Part shown: positions 1 through 8,536 of the stretch, in pieces | Layout of the letters: each line of letters begins with the position of its first letter | How positions within the stretch are numbered: the first letter of the stretch is position 1 | Assembly (NCBI RefSeq): GCF_963665995.1 | Contig: NZ_OY762512.1 | Coordinates: 4,960,001-5,024,000, forward strand | Source: Pleurocapsa sp. FMAR1 | Lineage (GTDB): Bacteria > Cyanobacteriota > Cyanobacteriia > Cyanobacteriales > Xenococcaceae | Direction of reading: 5' to 3' | Length of the DNA: 64,000 nucleotides | Position numbers and translations under genes: made by a program | Notes under the pieces: model-generated | What the model was told of the DNA's origin: nothing | Seen by the model: only the letters and a program-made list of their open reading frames with translations | Database searches by the model: none

Positions 1-156
1 TTTCCCTTCTGTATCCCAAAGACGACAGCCCTCTCCTCGCTCAATCGCAATGGGAAAACGACCATAGGTTGGCATCACGCTTTGATCGAAGCGATCGCGG
101 TCGAATTCGGTCTTCTGGGAGATAGTTAGATTGTCTATAGGCGGGGATTGAACCAT
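1..156 (-). CDS. argD: Acetylornithine aminotransferase, N-terminal part (cut by window edge)
   Basis: Only the first 52 codons are present; the gene runs off the left edge. The segment reads MPTYGRFPIAIERGEGCRLW (residues 28-47), the characteristic opening of cyanobacterial ArgD, a PLP-dependent transaminase of arginine biosynthesis (N-acetylglutamate semialdehyde to N-acetylornithine). The catalytic lysine region lies outside the window. The ATG at 154-156 is preceded by AGGAG about 8 bases upstream, which supports the start. It is divergent from the potassium-channel gene. Family assignment rests on the conserved N-terminal block only. Confidence 0.85.
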   Translation of the reverse strand, partial: MVQSPPIDNLTISQKTEFDRDRFDQSVMPTYGRFPIAIERGEGCRLWDTEGK

Positions 157-288
157 TAGGTTGCTCCTGGATAAAGTTTATCTTTTCAGAAAAATACATT
201 TAAAATGGCAGTTGTTATCTGATATCACGAGGATTTTGTTCAAATAATCAGACCTACATCTTAATGTAATCAATTTTAGGCACAACTG

Positions 289-1386
289 TTGTCAAAAAAC
301 AGCAGCCAATTTTACATGTATAGTTATACATTTGAAGAAAAGTATGGTCGTTTACGAAAAGAGTTAATACGGGGAGGTGTCGTATTAGCGAGCATTATCT
401 TAATTGGTACTCTTTGGTACTGGAAAGTCGAGAAGTGGACTTTTATTGAATCAGCCTATATGACCGTAATTACCCTATCCACGGTGGGGTATTCTGAGAC
501 TCATCCATTAGGAGAAAGAGGGCAATTATTCACCATTACTTTAATCTTAATGGGGTTATTCACCATTGCTTACATTGTCAATCGTTTTACCGAAGCTCTA
601 ATTCAGGGCTATTTTCAAGAAGGCATCAAACTAAGACAGGAGAAGAGTTTGATTGAATCTCTAGATCAACATTACATTGTTTGCGGTTTTGGGCGTACTG
701 GTCGTCATGTCGCCCGTGAATTTTTCGCTGAAGGTATTCCCTTTATTATTATTGACGATAACCCAGAAGAAGTAGAAGAAATTAAACAGTTAGGATACAC
801 GGTAATTTTAGGTGACGCTACTTTAGATGAATCTTTGGTACGTGCCAAAATTGAGCGAGCAACTTGTATGGTAACGGCACTGCCTTCAGATGCTGAAAAT
901 CTCTATACAGTTTTGTCAGCCAAAACCCTTAATCCACGTATAAGAGCGATCGCTCGTGCCAGTAACGAAGAGGCGGTACAAAAGTTACAGAGGGCAGGGG
1001 CAGATGCGGTAGTTTCCCCTTATATTACAGGGGGAAGAAGACTGGCAGCAGCAGCATTAAGACCTCAGGTAATGGACTTTGTTGATGGTATTATTACAGG
1101 GTCTAATCGTTCTTACTATCTCGAAGAATTTTTAATTGATTCTGAAGCCTGTCCTTTTGTGGGTCAAAGTTTGCGAGAGGCTAAATTGCGATCGCAGACA
1201 GGGGCGTTAGTATTGGCAATTCGCCGTTTTGATGGCAACTTGATTGCAGGTCCTACGGGAGATTCTCTTATTTTAGAACGAGACGCATTAATCTGTATGG
1301 GAACAGCAGATCAGCTAAGGAATCTCAACAAAATTTTAGGTCCAATAAATTCAACCAATGCTCCCAGACTTCCTAAAAATCAATAA
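289..1386 (+). CDS. Potassium channel with RCK/TrkA-N domain
   Basis: 365 residues. TM1 lies at about 29-45, the pore helix and selectivity filter TVGYSE at 65-70, and TM2 at 78-97. An RCK (TrkA-N) domain begins near residue 128 with the nucleotide-binding loop GFGRTG (133-138), and a TrkA-C-like domain covers about 270-350. This is the MthK-like layout of a two-TM K+ channel gated by a cytosolic ligand-binding ring. The longest frame starts at a TTG (289); the ATG at 316 (residue 10) is an equally good or better start. A response-regulator gene follows 16 bases after the stop, so the two are probably co-transcribed. Ion selectivity follows from the filter motif; the gating ligand is unknown. 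Confidence 0.9.
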   Translation: MSKNSSQFYMYSYTFEEKYGRLRKELIRGGVVLASIILIGTLWYWKVEKWTFIESAYMTVITLSTVGYSETHPLGERGQLFTITLILMGLFTIAYIVNRFTEALIQGYFQEGIKLRQEKSLIESLDQHYIVCGFGRTGRHVAREFFAEGIPFIIIDDNPEEVEEIKQLGYTVILGDATLDESLVRAKIERATCMVTALPSDAENLYTVLSAKTLNPRIRAIARASNEEAVQKLQRAGADAVVSPYITGGRRLAAAALRPQVMDFVDGIITGSNRSYYLEEFLIDSEACPFVGQSLREAKLRSQTGALVLAIRRFDGNLIAGPTGDSLILERDALICMGTADQLRNLNKILGPINSTNAPRLPKNQ

Positions 1387-1402
1387 AACCAATTATTTAG
1401 TT

Positions 1403-2077
1403 ATGAAGGCGCATATTTTGGTGGTAGAAGATGAACCTAAGCTGGCTCAGTTTATTAAGATGGAATTGGAGTTTGAAGACTATCAGGTAACTCATGCAGC
1501 CGATGGCTTTGCAGGCCTGTCTGCTGCTAGGGAAATTCAGCCTGATTTGATTTTGCTTGATTGGATGTTACCTGGAATCTCAGGACCTGAAATTTGCCGT
1601 CGTCTACGCCAGACAGGAGACAAAGTAGCAATTATTATTCTTACTGCCAAAGATGAAGTAAGCGATCGCGTTTTGGGTTTGGACGCTGGGGCTGATGATT
1701 ATGTAGTTAAGCCTTTTAGCATTGAGGAGTTACTTGCCAGAGTTAGAGCTAATTTACGTCGTGAGCAAGAAGAGGAAACAGATTTAATCCAGTTTAGCAA
1801 TCTTACTCTCAATCGTTCTACTCGTGAAGTATTTCGCGATCGACGCTCTATCGAATTAACCGCTAAAGAGTTTGATTTATTAGAGTATTTGCTTTCCCAT
1901 CCTCGTCAAGTATTAACCCGCGATCAAATTTTAGAAAGAGTTTGGGGTTACGATTTTATGGGGGACTCTAACATCATTGAAGTTTATATTCGCTATCTGC
2001 GCCTGAAGTTAGAAGAACAACAAGAACAGCGTCTGATTCAAACAGTTCGTGGCGTAGGTTATGTTCTGCGTGAGTAG
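1403..2077 (+). CDS. OmpR/PhoB-family DNA-binding response regulator
   Basis: 224 residues from the ATG at 1403. The receiver domain (1-115) has the acidic pair E9/D10, phospho-acceptor D53 in LLDWMLPG and K103 in VVKPFS. A winged-helix DNA-binding domain (about 130-222) ends with the typical TVRGVGYVLRE. An upstream in-frame ATG at 1358 would overlap the channel gene by 29 bases and add 15 residues absent from receiver domains, so 1403 is preferred. It resembles cyanobacterial ManR/NblR-type regulators, but no specific ortholog can be claimed. No histidine kinase gene is adjacent. Its TAG stop (2075-2077) lies inside the terminal repeat of the element at 2074-2251. Confidence 0.9.
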   Translation: MKAHILVVEDEPKLAQFIKMELEFEDYQVTHAADGFAGLSAAREIQPDLILLDWMLPGISGPEICRRLRQTGDKVAIIILTAKDEVSDRVLGLDAGADDYVVKPFSIEELLARVRANLRREQEEETDLIQFSNLTLNRSTREVFRDRRSIELTAKEFDLLEYLLSHPRQVLTRDQILERVWGYDFMGDSNIIEVYIRYLRLKLEEQQEQRLIQTVRGVGYVLRE

Positions 2078-2251
2078 GGGCGATTCGCCCTTCGGGTTCG
2101 GCATCGGAAAGCATTCCCTTGCGCCTAACGGCGACGCGGGGTCTTTCCTCAGTTTGCTTATGTCGGTGAAACCGCAAGTCGAGCGTTCCCTTGCGCCTGA
2201 CGGCGACGCGGGGTCTCGACCCACCGCAACTGTCTCACGAATCGCCCCTAC
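2074..2251. repeat. Repeat element with 14-bp perfect inverted ends
   Basis: The ends are GTAGGGGCGATTCG (2074-2087) and its exact reverse complement (2238-2251). Inside are two direct copies of a roughly 30-bp unit containing CGCCTAACGGCGACGCGGGG, at about 2111-2142 and 2182-2214, differing by a few bases. The same unit appears inverted at about 60829-60870. Short reading frames through it on both strands are low-complexity by-products and are not annotated. The remaining spacer to 2386 shows nothing recognisable. Confidence 0.75.
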
Positions 2252-2386
2252 CTGATTACTAATTTAGTTACCTGGACTACCGAATTGTCTTTAAACTATA
2301 AAAAGAGATGATCAATTGGGTTTCCTAGACAATAAGCTGTAATAAGACGGCGAGAAACCAATTTAAAAACGATTATAAAAAAAACT

Positions 2387-3376
2387 ATGGATTTAATTAC
2401 ACTTGAAAGTATTTTAGACAACGCCTCCTTTGGGGTATTGTTAGTCACCATGTTGATCTATTGGACTGGGGCAGCTTTTCCCAATCTTCCTTATTTAAAT
2501 ACTTTGGGAACTACAGGGATGGCGGTTGCTAACTTGTGTATGGCAACTTTACTAGGTTCTCGCTGGCTAGAGGCAGGTTATTTTCCTCTGAGCAATCTTT
2601 ATGAATCCTTGTTCTTTCTGGCTTGGGGTGTAACCACAATCCACTTTATTGCCGAAAAAATGAGTCGTAGCCGTTTAGTTGGGGTCGTTACTAGCCCTGT
2701 AGCAATGGGTATTACCGCATTTGCAGCCCTAAGTTTGCCTTTAGAAATGCAAGCATCTGCACCGTTAGTACCTGCCTTAAAATCTAATTGGCTGATGATG
2801 CACGTCAGCGTGATGATGCTCAGTTATTCTACTTTAATGGTAGGCAGTGCGATCGCCATCGGCTTTTTAATTATTACTCGTGGACAAAAAGTTGAACTTA
2901 AAGGTAGTTCGGTTGGTACTGGTAGTTTTCGCGAGAGAGTAAAGCACAAAACTGTTAATACTCCTGATACAGATAATGTTTTCGCTAGTACTACTGGTAA
3001 TACAGCAGTGCTTGATTTACCAAAGACAGAAACAGCCACTCTTTCTCCAGAACGTCTCACTTTGGCTGATACCTTAGACAATATTAGTTATCGCGTCATT
3101 GGTTTAGGGTTTCCCTTGTTGACTATTGGCATTATTGCTGGGGGAGTATGGGCAAACGAAGCCTGGGGTTCATACTGGAGTTGGGACCCTAAAGAAACTT
3201 GGGCGTTCATTACCTGGTTAGTTTTTGCGGCATATCTCCACGCGAGAATTACCCGTGGCTGGCAAGGAAGAAAGCCTGCAATTTTGGCCGCTGTGGGCTT
3301 TGTCGTCGTCTGGGTATGCTATTTGGGAGTTAATTTGCTAGGTCAAGGATTACATTCCTATGGTTGGTTTTTTTGA
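2387..3376 (+). CDS. ccsA: Cytochrome c biogenesis protein CcsA (system II haem exporter subunit)
   Basis: 329 residues, strongly hydrophobic with about eight membrane segments. The haem-binding tryptophan-rich WWD region [15 protein letters not shown] starts at residue 260. Conserved histidines include H139 in MMHV and H323 near the C-terminus (LHSYGWFF). CcsA, with Ccs1/ResB, exports haem and attaches it to c-type apocytochromes on the lumenal side. A hydrophilic insert around residues 168-225 lies between TM segments. Databases name this family either CcsA (Ycf5) or CcsB. Its partner ccs1 is not in the window. Confidence 0.93.
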   Translation: MDLITLESILDNASFGVLLVTMLIYWTGAAFPNLPYLNTLGTTGMAVANLCMATLLGSRWLEAGYFPLSNLYESLFFLAWGVTTIHFIAEKMSRSRLVGVVTSPVAMGITAFAALSLPLEMQASAPLVPALKSNWLMMHVSVMMLSYSTLMVGSAIAIGFLIITRGQKVELKGSSVGTGSFRERVKHKTVNTPDTDNVFASTTGNTAVLDLPKTETATLSPERLTLADTLDNISYRVIGLGFPLLTIGIIAGGVWANEAWGSYWSWDPKETWAFITWLVFAAYLHARITRGWQGRKPAILAAVGFVVVWVCYLGVNLLGQGLHSYGWFF

Positions 3377-3408
3377 AGCAGCAATGAACAGACAGTTTTA
3401 ATCGACCT

Positions 3409-3894
3409 TTAATAATTACTAAAAATTTCCTGGTCAACTGTATTTATCGAGGCAACTATTTTAGCTGTTGTAATCTGGCTTAACTTGGTTATAAATTCTT
3501 CTCCCACATCTCCTGAGGCTAAATTGCAGCCATACAGTGAAAGCCTGGGCGAAATATCTAAGTTGGACTTATGATCGATAAACCAGCTTTGAAGCTCTAA
3601 AGCATATTGAATTAAAGTGTTTATGCTTAATTCACTATTTCCCAAATATAGGCATCCTGGGTAACCTTGAGCAACAATATAGACTTCTTGACAATTACTG
3701 TTTACTAGTATTTGAGTTATTGCTTTGATTCCATCGGTTTGGGAGCCAATTAGAATAGCTCTAGCTTCTGGTATAACCTTTTGCACCAAAGTATCGTAGT
3801 TGGGAACTCCTGAATCGATAAAAACTATAGCTCTATTATCTTCGTTTTTAAATGGTATTCTGCTATTTTGAAACAGATAAGCTGAAAAAGACAT
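3409..3894 (-). CDS. Free-standing DUF4347-domain protein
   Basis: 161 residues. The sequence matches the DUF4347 pattern: IVFIDSGV (24-31) near the start, a central VYIVAQGYPGCLYLG and SLYGCNLASGDVGEEF towards the end. In cyanobacteria this domain usually forms the N-terminus of very large secreted or adhesin proteins. Here it stands alone and stops after IFSNY, about where the domain ends. No signal peptide is visible. The ATG follows an AGG-containing leader. A 19-base perfect dyad (3913-3931) lies just upstream of the start. Function of the domain is unknown. Confidence 0.75.
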   Translation of the reverse strand: MSFSAYLFQNSRIPFKNEDNRAIVFIDSGVPNYDTLVQKVIPEARAILIGSQTDGIKAITQILVNSNCQEVYIVAQGYPGCLYLGNSELSINTLIQYALELQSWFIDHKSNLDISPRLSLYGCNLASGDVGEEFITKLSQITTAKIVASINTVDQEIFSNY

Positions 3895-3912
3895 AATAAC
3901 CTGCCTAAATTA

Positions 3913-3931
3913 AATTTATGCTGCATAAATT
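3913..3931. promoter_or_regulatory. Perfect dyad upstream of the DUF4347 gene
   Basis: AATTTATGC-T-GCATAAATT is a perfect 9-bp inverted repeat with a one-base centre, 19 bases before the start codon at 3894. The position fits a repressor operator or a promoter-proximal hairpin; no regulator is known. Confidence 0.35.
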
Positions 3932-4127
3932 GTTCGCAATCCACGAATAATCGCTCAAAATCTATTCAGACTAATTTCTTGAACAATTAGCAACTTAGTA
4001 AAAAGATTACACTTTTTTGAATTGTAGAAGTCCAGGCAAGACTCTTCTTAATTAAAACTTTAATGAGATTCGGCTATTTGTAAAGTGAAGATAAAGCAAA
4101 AATATTTTAGTTATTAAATTAGTTATG

Positions 4128-4161
4128 AGCGATCGCCTTGATGATCTAACAGGCGATCGCT
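4128..4161. terminator. Hairpin downstream of the PfkB-family kinase gene
   Basis: Arms AGCGATCGCCT (4128-4138) and AGGCGATCGCT (4151-4161) are perfectly complementary and contain two HIP1 octamers. It lies 17 bases past the stop of the minus-strand kinase gene. A T-rich tract follows on the plus side only, so termination is plausible but not certain. Confidence 0.45.
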
Positions 4162-4177
4162 GTTTTATTATCAGTTA

Positions 4178-5176
4178 TCAAGCAGCTTTTGACTCATTTA
4201 AAAGAGCCTGAACTTCTTCTGTTTTTAAGCGTGCGCCCAAACTAGTAACTATTTTTGAGGAAGCCAGAGAAGCTAAACGCCCTGCTTCTGCATAGCTCAT
4301 GCCGTTAGTAATACCATACAAAAATGCTCCTGCATACATATCTCCTGCACCAACAGTATCGATCGCCTTGACAGGAAAAGGGGCAATTTCGATTAAGCGA
4401 TCGCCATCAAAGATAATTGAACCTGATGCACCGCGAGTAATAGCAAAACCTTTAGCCAAAGTTTTAAGATGGTCAACCGCAACCTCAAAATCTTCAGTAT
4501 CCGCCATCAACATCGCTTCGCCCTCGTTGGCAAAAAGAAAATCTACCCCCGAACCAATTATTTCTAACAAACCTGGCTTAAAGAATTTCACCATATTAAA
4601 ATCAGCTAAGGTGAAAGCTACCTTGTTTCCCGCAGCTTGAGCAATTTCTTTAGCTTTGATCGCTGCCTGTTTGCTACTTTCACCACTAACCAAATAACCT
4701 TCAATGTAGGTAAATTCGGCATTTTTAATCGCTTCTGGCATTAATTCTGCATCACTAAACTCGCCTGAAATACCCAGAAAAGTATTCATAGTGCGATCGG
4801 CATCGGGGGTAACAAACACCAAACACTTACCTGTCACTCCTGATTCAGCAGTCTGATTTTCTAAATTAGTAGTAACTCCGCAATCAATTAAATCTTGGGT
4901 ATAAAAGTTTCCTGGTTCATCATTAGCAACCTTGCAAGAATAAAAAGATTTACCGCCAAATTGACTTACCGCAATCAGGGTATTGGCTGCTGAACCTCCG
5001 CAAGAACGTTTTTGAGAGTACTCTGCTAAGTTACTAACTATTTTGTCCTGACTATCTCGATCTAATAAAGTCATGACACCTTTTTCTATGCCCAGATTTT
5101 GTAGTGCTTCGACTGATATCTCAAACTCAATATCCAACAAAGCATTACCAAGAGCGTACACATCGTATTTTGTCAT
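4178..5176 (-). CDS. PfkB-family carbohydrate/adenosine kinase
   Basis: 332 residues with the ribokinase fold. An N-terminal GNALLDIEF (10-18) and a GGSAANT substrate/lid region near residue 60 are present. The C-terminal anion-hole motif DTVGAGDMYAG begins at 273, with catalytic base D279. The closest family by sequence feel is adenosine kinase (ATP-dependent phosphorylation of adenosine to AMP), widespread in cyanobacteria as a PfkB protein. Related sugar kinases share these motifs, so the substrate is inferred. It stands alone on the minus strand, with a hairpin immediately downstream. Confidence 0.85.
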   Translation of the reverse strand: MTKYDVYALGNALLDIEFEISVEALQNLGIEKGVMTLLDRDSQDKIVSNLAEYSQKRSCGGSAANTLIAVSQFGGKSFYSCKVANDEPGNFYTQDLIDCGVTTNLENQTAESGVTGKCLVFVTPDADRTMNTFLGISGEFSDAELMPEAIKNAEFTYIEGYLVSGESSKQAAIKAKEIAQAAGNKVAFTLADFNMVKFFKPGLLEIIGSGVDFLFANEGEAMLMADTEDFEVAVDHLKTLAKGFAITRGASGSIIFDGDRLIEIAPFPVKAIDTVGAGDMYAGAFLYGITNGMSYAEAGRLASLASSKIVTSLGARLKTEEVQALLNESKAA

Positions 5177-5377
5177 AAATTACCTCAGTGGATATATAAA
5201 CCTGATTCAATCTAACTTATTAGTTTTCAATCGAATTAATCTTATGCAAGATATCATTATTCGAGCCTTGGCATACACATATATTTTTACTAATGAAGAT
5301 AGCGCTCGCCTGTTCTGAATTTGTATTTAGCAACAGATGTTTTAAACTGCAAGTTAATCTAAATAAAGCTACACAAG

Positions 5378-6520
5378 ATGCAGTCACAAATTTACACTAA
5401 TTATCGCTTGCTCTTACCCCATGAAGAAATATTAGGTACGATCGCCGTTCGAGAAGGAATTATTGTTGATATTCAACCAGGAGTAGTATCTCAGGGGCAA
5501 AATGGAGACGGTAATTATCTTTTGCCTGGATTAATTGAACTCCACACTGATAATCTGGAAAAGTGTATCTCGCCTCGTCCTAAAGCTAGGTTTCCCTTGG
5601 AATTAGCAGCAGTTAACCACGATCGCGATTTAATAAGTGCTGGAATTACTACAGTCTGTGATGCGATCGCCATTGGTGACGTTACCCCAAAAGATGATTC
5701 TTTACGCATACATCATTATGCAGCGATGATTGATACTATTGTCCAAGGGCAAGCAGCAGGTAGATTTAGCACAGATCATTTATTACACTTACGTTGCGAA
5801 CTAGGCTACGAACATCTCTACGATGTTATCGAACCTTATTCAGAACATCCATTGTTAGCCTTACTATCTTTAATGGATCATACTCCTGGGCAACGTCAAT
5901 TTGTCAATATCAATAAGTACAAGTCATACTACACAAGTAGACATGGTGTACCCGAAGCTAAGATGGACGAGTTTATTGCCATGCGTTTAGATAACCAACG
6001 TCAACACGCCTTAGCCAACCGTCAGGCTTTAGTTAAACTAAGTCAAGCAAAAAACATTTCTTTGGCTAGTCACGATGATGCCACAGTCGATCATGTTAGG
6101 GACGCGATCGCCGAAGGAGTAGTTTTAGCAGAATTTCCCACTACCCTTGATGCTGCCAAAGAAGCTCATAATCATGGTTTACTAGTCCTTATGGGTGCGC
6201 CAAATGTGATTTTAGGCGGTTCACATTCTGGCAACGTTTCAGCGATGGAATTAATGAAATTAGATTTGGTTGATATTATTTCTTCTGATTATGTACCTAG
6301 AAGTTTATTACAGTCAGTATTTATTATTAGTCAAGAAGCCAATCAACCACTATATGAAGTAATTAAATACATTACCTTAAATCCAGCTAAAGCAATTAAT
6401 TTAGATCGGCAAATAGGCAGTTTGTCAATAGGAAAAAAAGCCGACTTTATCACAGTTCATGATGATGGTGTTGTTCCCAGAATTTTAGAGGTTTATAAAC
6501 AAGGTGATCGTGTAGCTTAA
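5378..6520 (+). CDS. phnM: PhnM-type amidohydrolase (ribose methylphosphonate triphosphate diphosphatase)
   Basis: 380 residues. The metal site LPGLIELHTDNLEKC (H56, D58) and the downstream CDAIAIGDV and SSDYVPRSLL motifs match PhnM. In the C-P lyase pathway, PhnM releases pyrophosphate from alpha-D-ribose-1-methylphosphonate-5-triphosphate. The C-terminus carries the usual amidohydrolase ending (LNPAKAINLDRQIGSLSIGK). The other C-P lyase genes (phnGHIJKL) are not in the window. The next gene, 16 bases downstream with a strong ribosome-binding site, encodes a 2H phosphoesterase. The biochemical role in the absence of C-P lyase genes is uncertain. Confidence 0.88.
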   Translation: MQSQIYTNYRLLLPHEEILGTIAVREGIIVDIQPGVVSQGQNGDGNYLLPGLIELHTDNLEKCISPRPKARFPLELAAVNHDRDLISAGITTVCDAIAIGDVTPKDDSLRIHHYAAMIDTIVQGQAAGRFSTDHLLHLRCELGYEHLYDVIEPYSEHPLLALLSLMDHTPGQRQFVNINKYKSYYTSRHGVPEAKMDEFIAMRLDNQRQHALANRQALVKLSQAKNISLASHDDATVDHVRDAIAEGVVLAEFPTTLDAAKEAHNHGLLVLMGAPNVILGGSHSGNVSAMELMKLDLVDIISSDYVPRSLLQSVFIISQEANQPLYEVIKYITLNPAKAINLDRQIGSLSIGKKADFITVHDDGVVPRILEVYKQGDRVA

Positions 6521-6536
6521 AAGGAGTAATTGTTCA

Positions 6537-7085
6537 TTGTCAATTATCAATCATCAATTTATTATCTACGCTTGTCCTGTAGGAGAATTGAATCATCAGA
6601 TCGAAAATTATTTGCATAGAAGCCGTGAATTAGATCGAGAGAATAAGGCGCATAAATATATGCCTCATTGTACCTTGACTGGATTTTTTACGGCTAAATT
6701 AGATTCAATTCCTATTTATATTCAGGCTTTGGATAAAGCATACGCTGGAGCAAAGAATACAAATTTATCTCTTAATGTAAAAATAAAACGATTAGCTTTT
6801 AACAAAAATTGGCATGGTTTAGAATTGCAAGCTGATAGTCTTAAAATGCTAATTACTAACTTTGCTCAAACAAAAACCCTTTTAAACTATCCAGAAAAAC
6901 TAAGATTAAAAGATTGGCTACATCTCAGCTTGGCTTATGATTTTAATCCTGAAGATGAAGCTGAATTAAAGAAATTAGCAATGGTAATGATTGACATAAA
7001 AGCTAATGTTAATTGGGAACTACGTTTTTATCAAAAAAATCCAGATTGGTCTTGGAAATGTTTACAATCTTGGCAGATAGACTAA
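6537..7085 (+). CDS. 2H phosphoesterase (2'-5' RNA ligase/cyclic phosphodiesterase-like)
   Basis: 182 residues. The two signature motifs H-x-T/S occur as HCT (H44-T46) and HLS (H129-S131). The start is a TTG at 6537: AAGGAG sits 10 bases upstream and the first in-frame ATG is residue 42, too close to the catalytic motif. Members cleave cyclic phosphodiesters or 2'-5' bonds. It directly follows phnM in an apparent two-gene operon. In other bacteria 2H-type proteins (DUF1045) also sit in phn operons, where a cyclic phosphate intermediate must be opened (the PhnP step). A role in that step is an inference from context. Confidence 0.75.
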   Translation: MSIINHQFIIYACPVGELNHQIENYLHRSRELDRENKAHKYMPHCTLTGFFTAKLDSIPIYIQALDKAYAGAKNTNLSLNVKIKRLAFNKNWHGLELQADSLKMLITNFAQTKTLLNYPEKLRLKDWLHLSLAYDFNPEDEAELKKLAMVMIDIKANVNWELRFYQKNPDWSWKCLQSWQID

Positions 7086-7175
7086 GCAGCAATTTGCTCA
7101 TTAAGATAAGCACATCGCCATCGCTTTTTTTGGGAGTGTCGAATATAGAGTTACGAGATGTTCGCGTTTTAATAA

Positions 7176-7283
7176 CTGACGTTACGCAATGAAGACAAAA
7201 ATCTTGAGCCACATAAACGATACAAACAGATAAGTTACTACCTACTATCTAGGCTTCATAAATTAATTACTGCGTAACATCAG
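7176..7283. repeat. Terminal-repeat element, family A, copy 1 (108 bp)
   Basis: Bounded by CTGACGTTACGCA and TGCGTAACATCAG, inverted apart from one mismatch. Longer relatives with the same ends occur at 24722-24910, 39496-39684 and 50867-51022. This copy has a different interior and no clear flanking duplication. It encodes no protein. Confidence 0.6.
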
Positions 7284-7332
7284 TTACTGCGCTTTTCAAT
7301 TGAGTAAAACACACAAGTTTAATCTGAAAAGC

Positions 7333-7377
7333 GACACAATAGCTCTATGAGGGAAACCCTCATAGAGCTATTGTGTC
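7333..7377. repeat. Perfect 21-bp stem with 3-base loop
   Basis: GACACAATAGCTCTATGAGGG (7333-7353), loop AAA, then the exact reverse complement (7357-7377). No T-tract follows on either strand, so it is not a standard terminator. It is followed at 7379-7413 by tandem AGCTAAA-like heptamers. The rest of the 7284-7528 spacer holds the small dyad at 7472-7496 and nothing else recognised. Confidence 0.7.
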
Positions 7378-7471
7378 AAGAAGCTAAAAGCTAAAAGCTA
7401 ATAGCTAAAAACTAGTTAATCCCGAACATAGTCTATCCAATTGAAAACTGCTGTAATAACTGATGCCCAAT

Positions 7472-7496
7472 ATATAGCCAAATCAAATGGCTATGT
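7472..7496. promoter_or_regulatory. Inverted repeat upstream of the recombinase gene
   Basis: ATATAGCCA and TGGCTATGT flank a 7-base spacer AATCAAA, with one mismatch in the 9-bp arms. The geometry resembles a tyrosine-recombinase core site or an operator; it ends about 33 bases before the recombinase start. No function is shown. Confidence 0.3.
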
Positions 7497-7528
7497 TATG
7501 ATCGTGCCAAATTAGGCGCACCCAACTA

Positions 7529-8515
7529 ATGCTAGCTACTACTAACCCAACCCAATTTAGCCCCATTACCACCAATAATTTATTAGTAGTTTTTGCTGAA
7601 TTTCTGGATATAGACGTGAGTGCGGGAGATGCCTCTACAGATACCCTCAAGACGTACACTCGGCAGCTACAGCAGTTTTTAAATTGGTGCGATCGCCGTC
7701 AGTTAAATCCAGTAATGGTAACAAAAGAAGACATTAAAAAGTATCGTCACTGGATGATTAAGCAAAAAGAATATAAACCAGCCACTATTGCCTTAAAGCT
7801 TGCCGTAGTGCGTCGTTTTTATCAGGCTGCGCTAGAAAAAGGCTTAATTTCCCTTAATCCTGCCACGGGAGTTAAACCACCACGAGAAAAACGCGATCCA
7901 GCCGAGAAAATTACTTATTTAGAGCAAACAGAAGTAGAAAGCCTTTTAGGTATTATTCCCAATGATGGCACTCTAAAATCTGCTAGGGATAAAGCCATGT
8001 TAGCAATTATGGCTTTAGAAGGACCTCGCACTGTTGAACTCCACCGTGCCGATATTGCCAGCTTGGTTAGACAGGGAGGAAATTTGGGTATTAGGGTAGA
8101 AGGTAAAAGAAGCATTCGCGTTGTTCCTCTTACTCCTGATATTGCCGATCTTTTGGTTGATTATCTACATCAACGAGAAACAAGAGGAGAAATCTTAAAA
8201 CCTACTAGACCATTATTTATTGCCACAGGTACTAATTCCATCGGCAATAGGATCTCCCGCCGTGGTATTAGGTTAGTAGTTGATAAATATTTAGAGCAAG
8301 CTTCTCTCAAGCATACTCCTGGAAGAACGGTTTCTGCCCATAGCCTCAGACATACGGCAGGTACATTAGCACTGCGATCGGGAGCCGAATTGCGCCAAGT
8401 ACAGGATTTATTAGGACATAGCGATCCGCGAACTACCTGTATTTACGCTCACGTAGCCGATCGCTGGGAGAATAATCCTGCATTAAAATTAAAGATTAAC
8501 ATTCCTTCTATTTGA
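7529..8515 (+). CDS. Tyrosine recombinase/integrase (XerC/D-like)
   Basis: 328 residues. The N-terminal SAM-like core-binding domain covers about 18-115 and the catalytic domain 125-320. Active-site residues are visible: R167 (EGPRTVEL), K193 (EGKRS), H271 and R274 (AHSLRHTAG), H297 (LLGHSDP) and nucleophile Y306 (CIYAHV). The protein therefore looks intact and could cut and rejoin DNA. No phage or transposon genes flank it. A dyad (7472-7496) and a 21-bp hairpin (7333-7377) lie upstream. It could be a housekeeping Xer-like enzyme or the remnant integrase of an element; the sequence alone does not decide. Confidence 0.9.
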   Translation: MLATTNPTQFSPITTNNLLVVFAEFLDIDVSAGDASTDTLKTYTRQLQQFLNWCDRRQLNPVMVTKEDIKKYRHWMIKQKEYKPATIALKLAVVRRFYQAALEKGLISLNPATGVKPPREKRDPAEKITYLEQTEVESLLGIIPNDGTLKSARDKAMLAIMALEGPRTVELHRADIASLVRQGGNLGIRVEGKRSIRVVPLTPDIADLLVDYLHQRETRGEILKPTRPLFIATGTNSIGNRISRRGIRLVVDKYLEQASLKHTPGRTVSAHSLRHTAGTLALRSGAELRQVQDLLGHSDPRTTCIYAHVADRWENNPALKLKINIPSI

Positions 8516-8536
8516 ATTTTTGAATTTTAAGACGAA

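Noticed and set aside
1358-1402. Upstream start for the response regulator
   Set aside because: It overlaps the channel gene and adds 15 residues before the receiver domain; the ATG at 1403 fits the family.
2009-2255. Short frames on both strands with repeated APNGDAGS-like residues
   Set aside because: They are products of the GC-rich repeat at 2074-2251, with no protein features.
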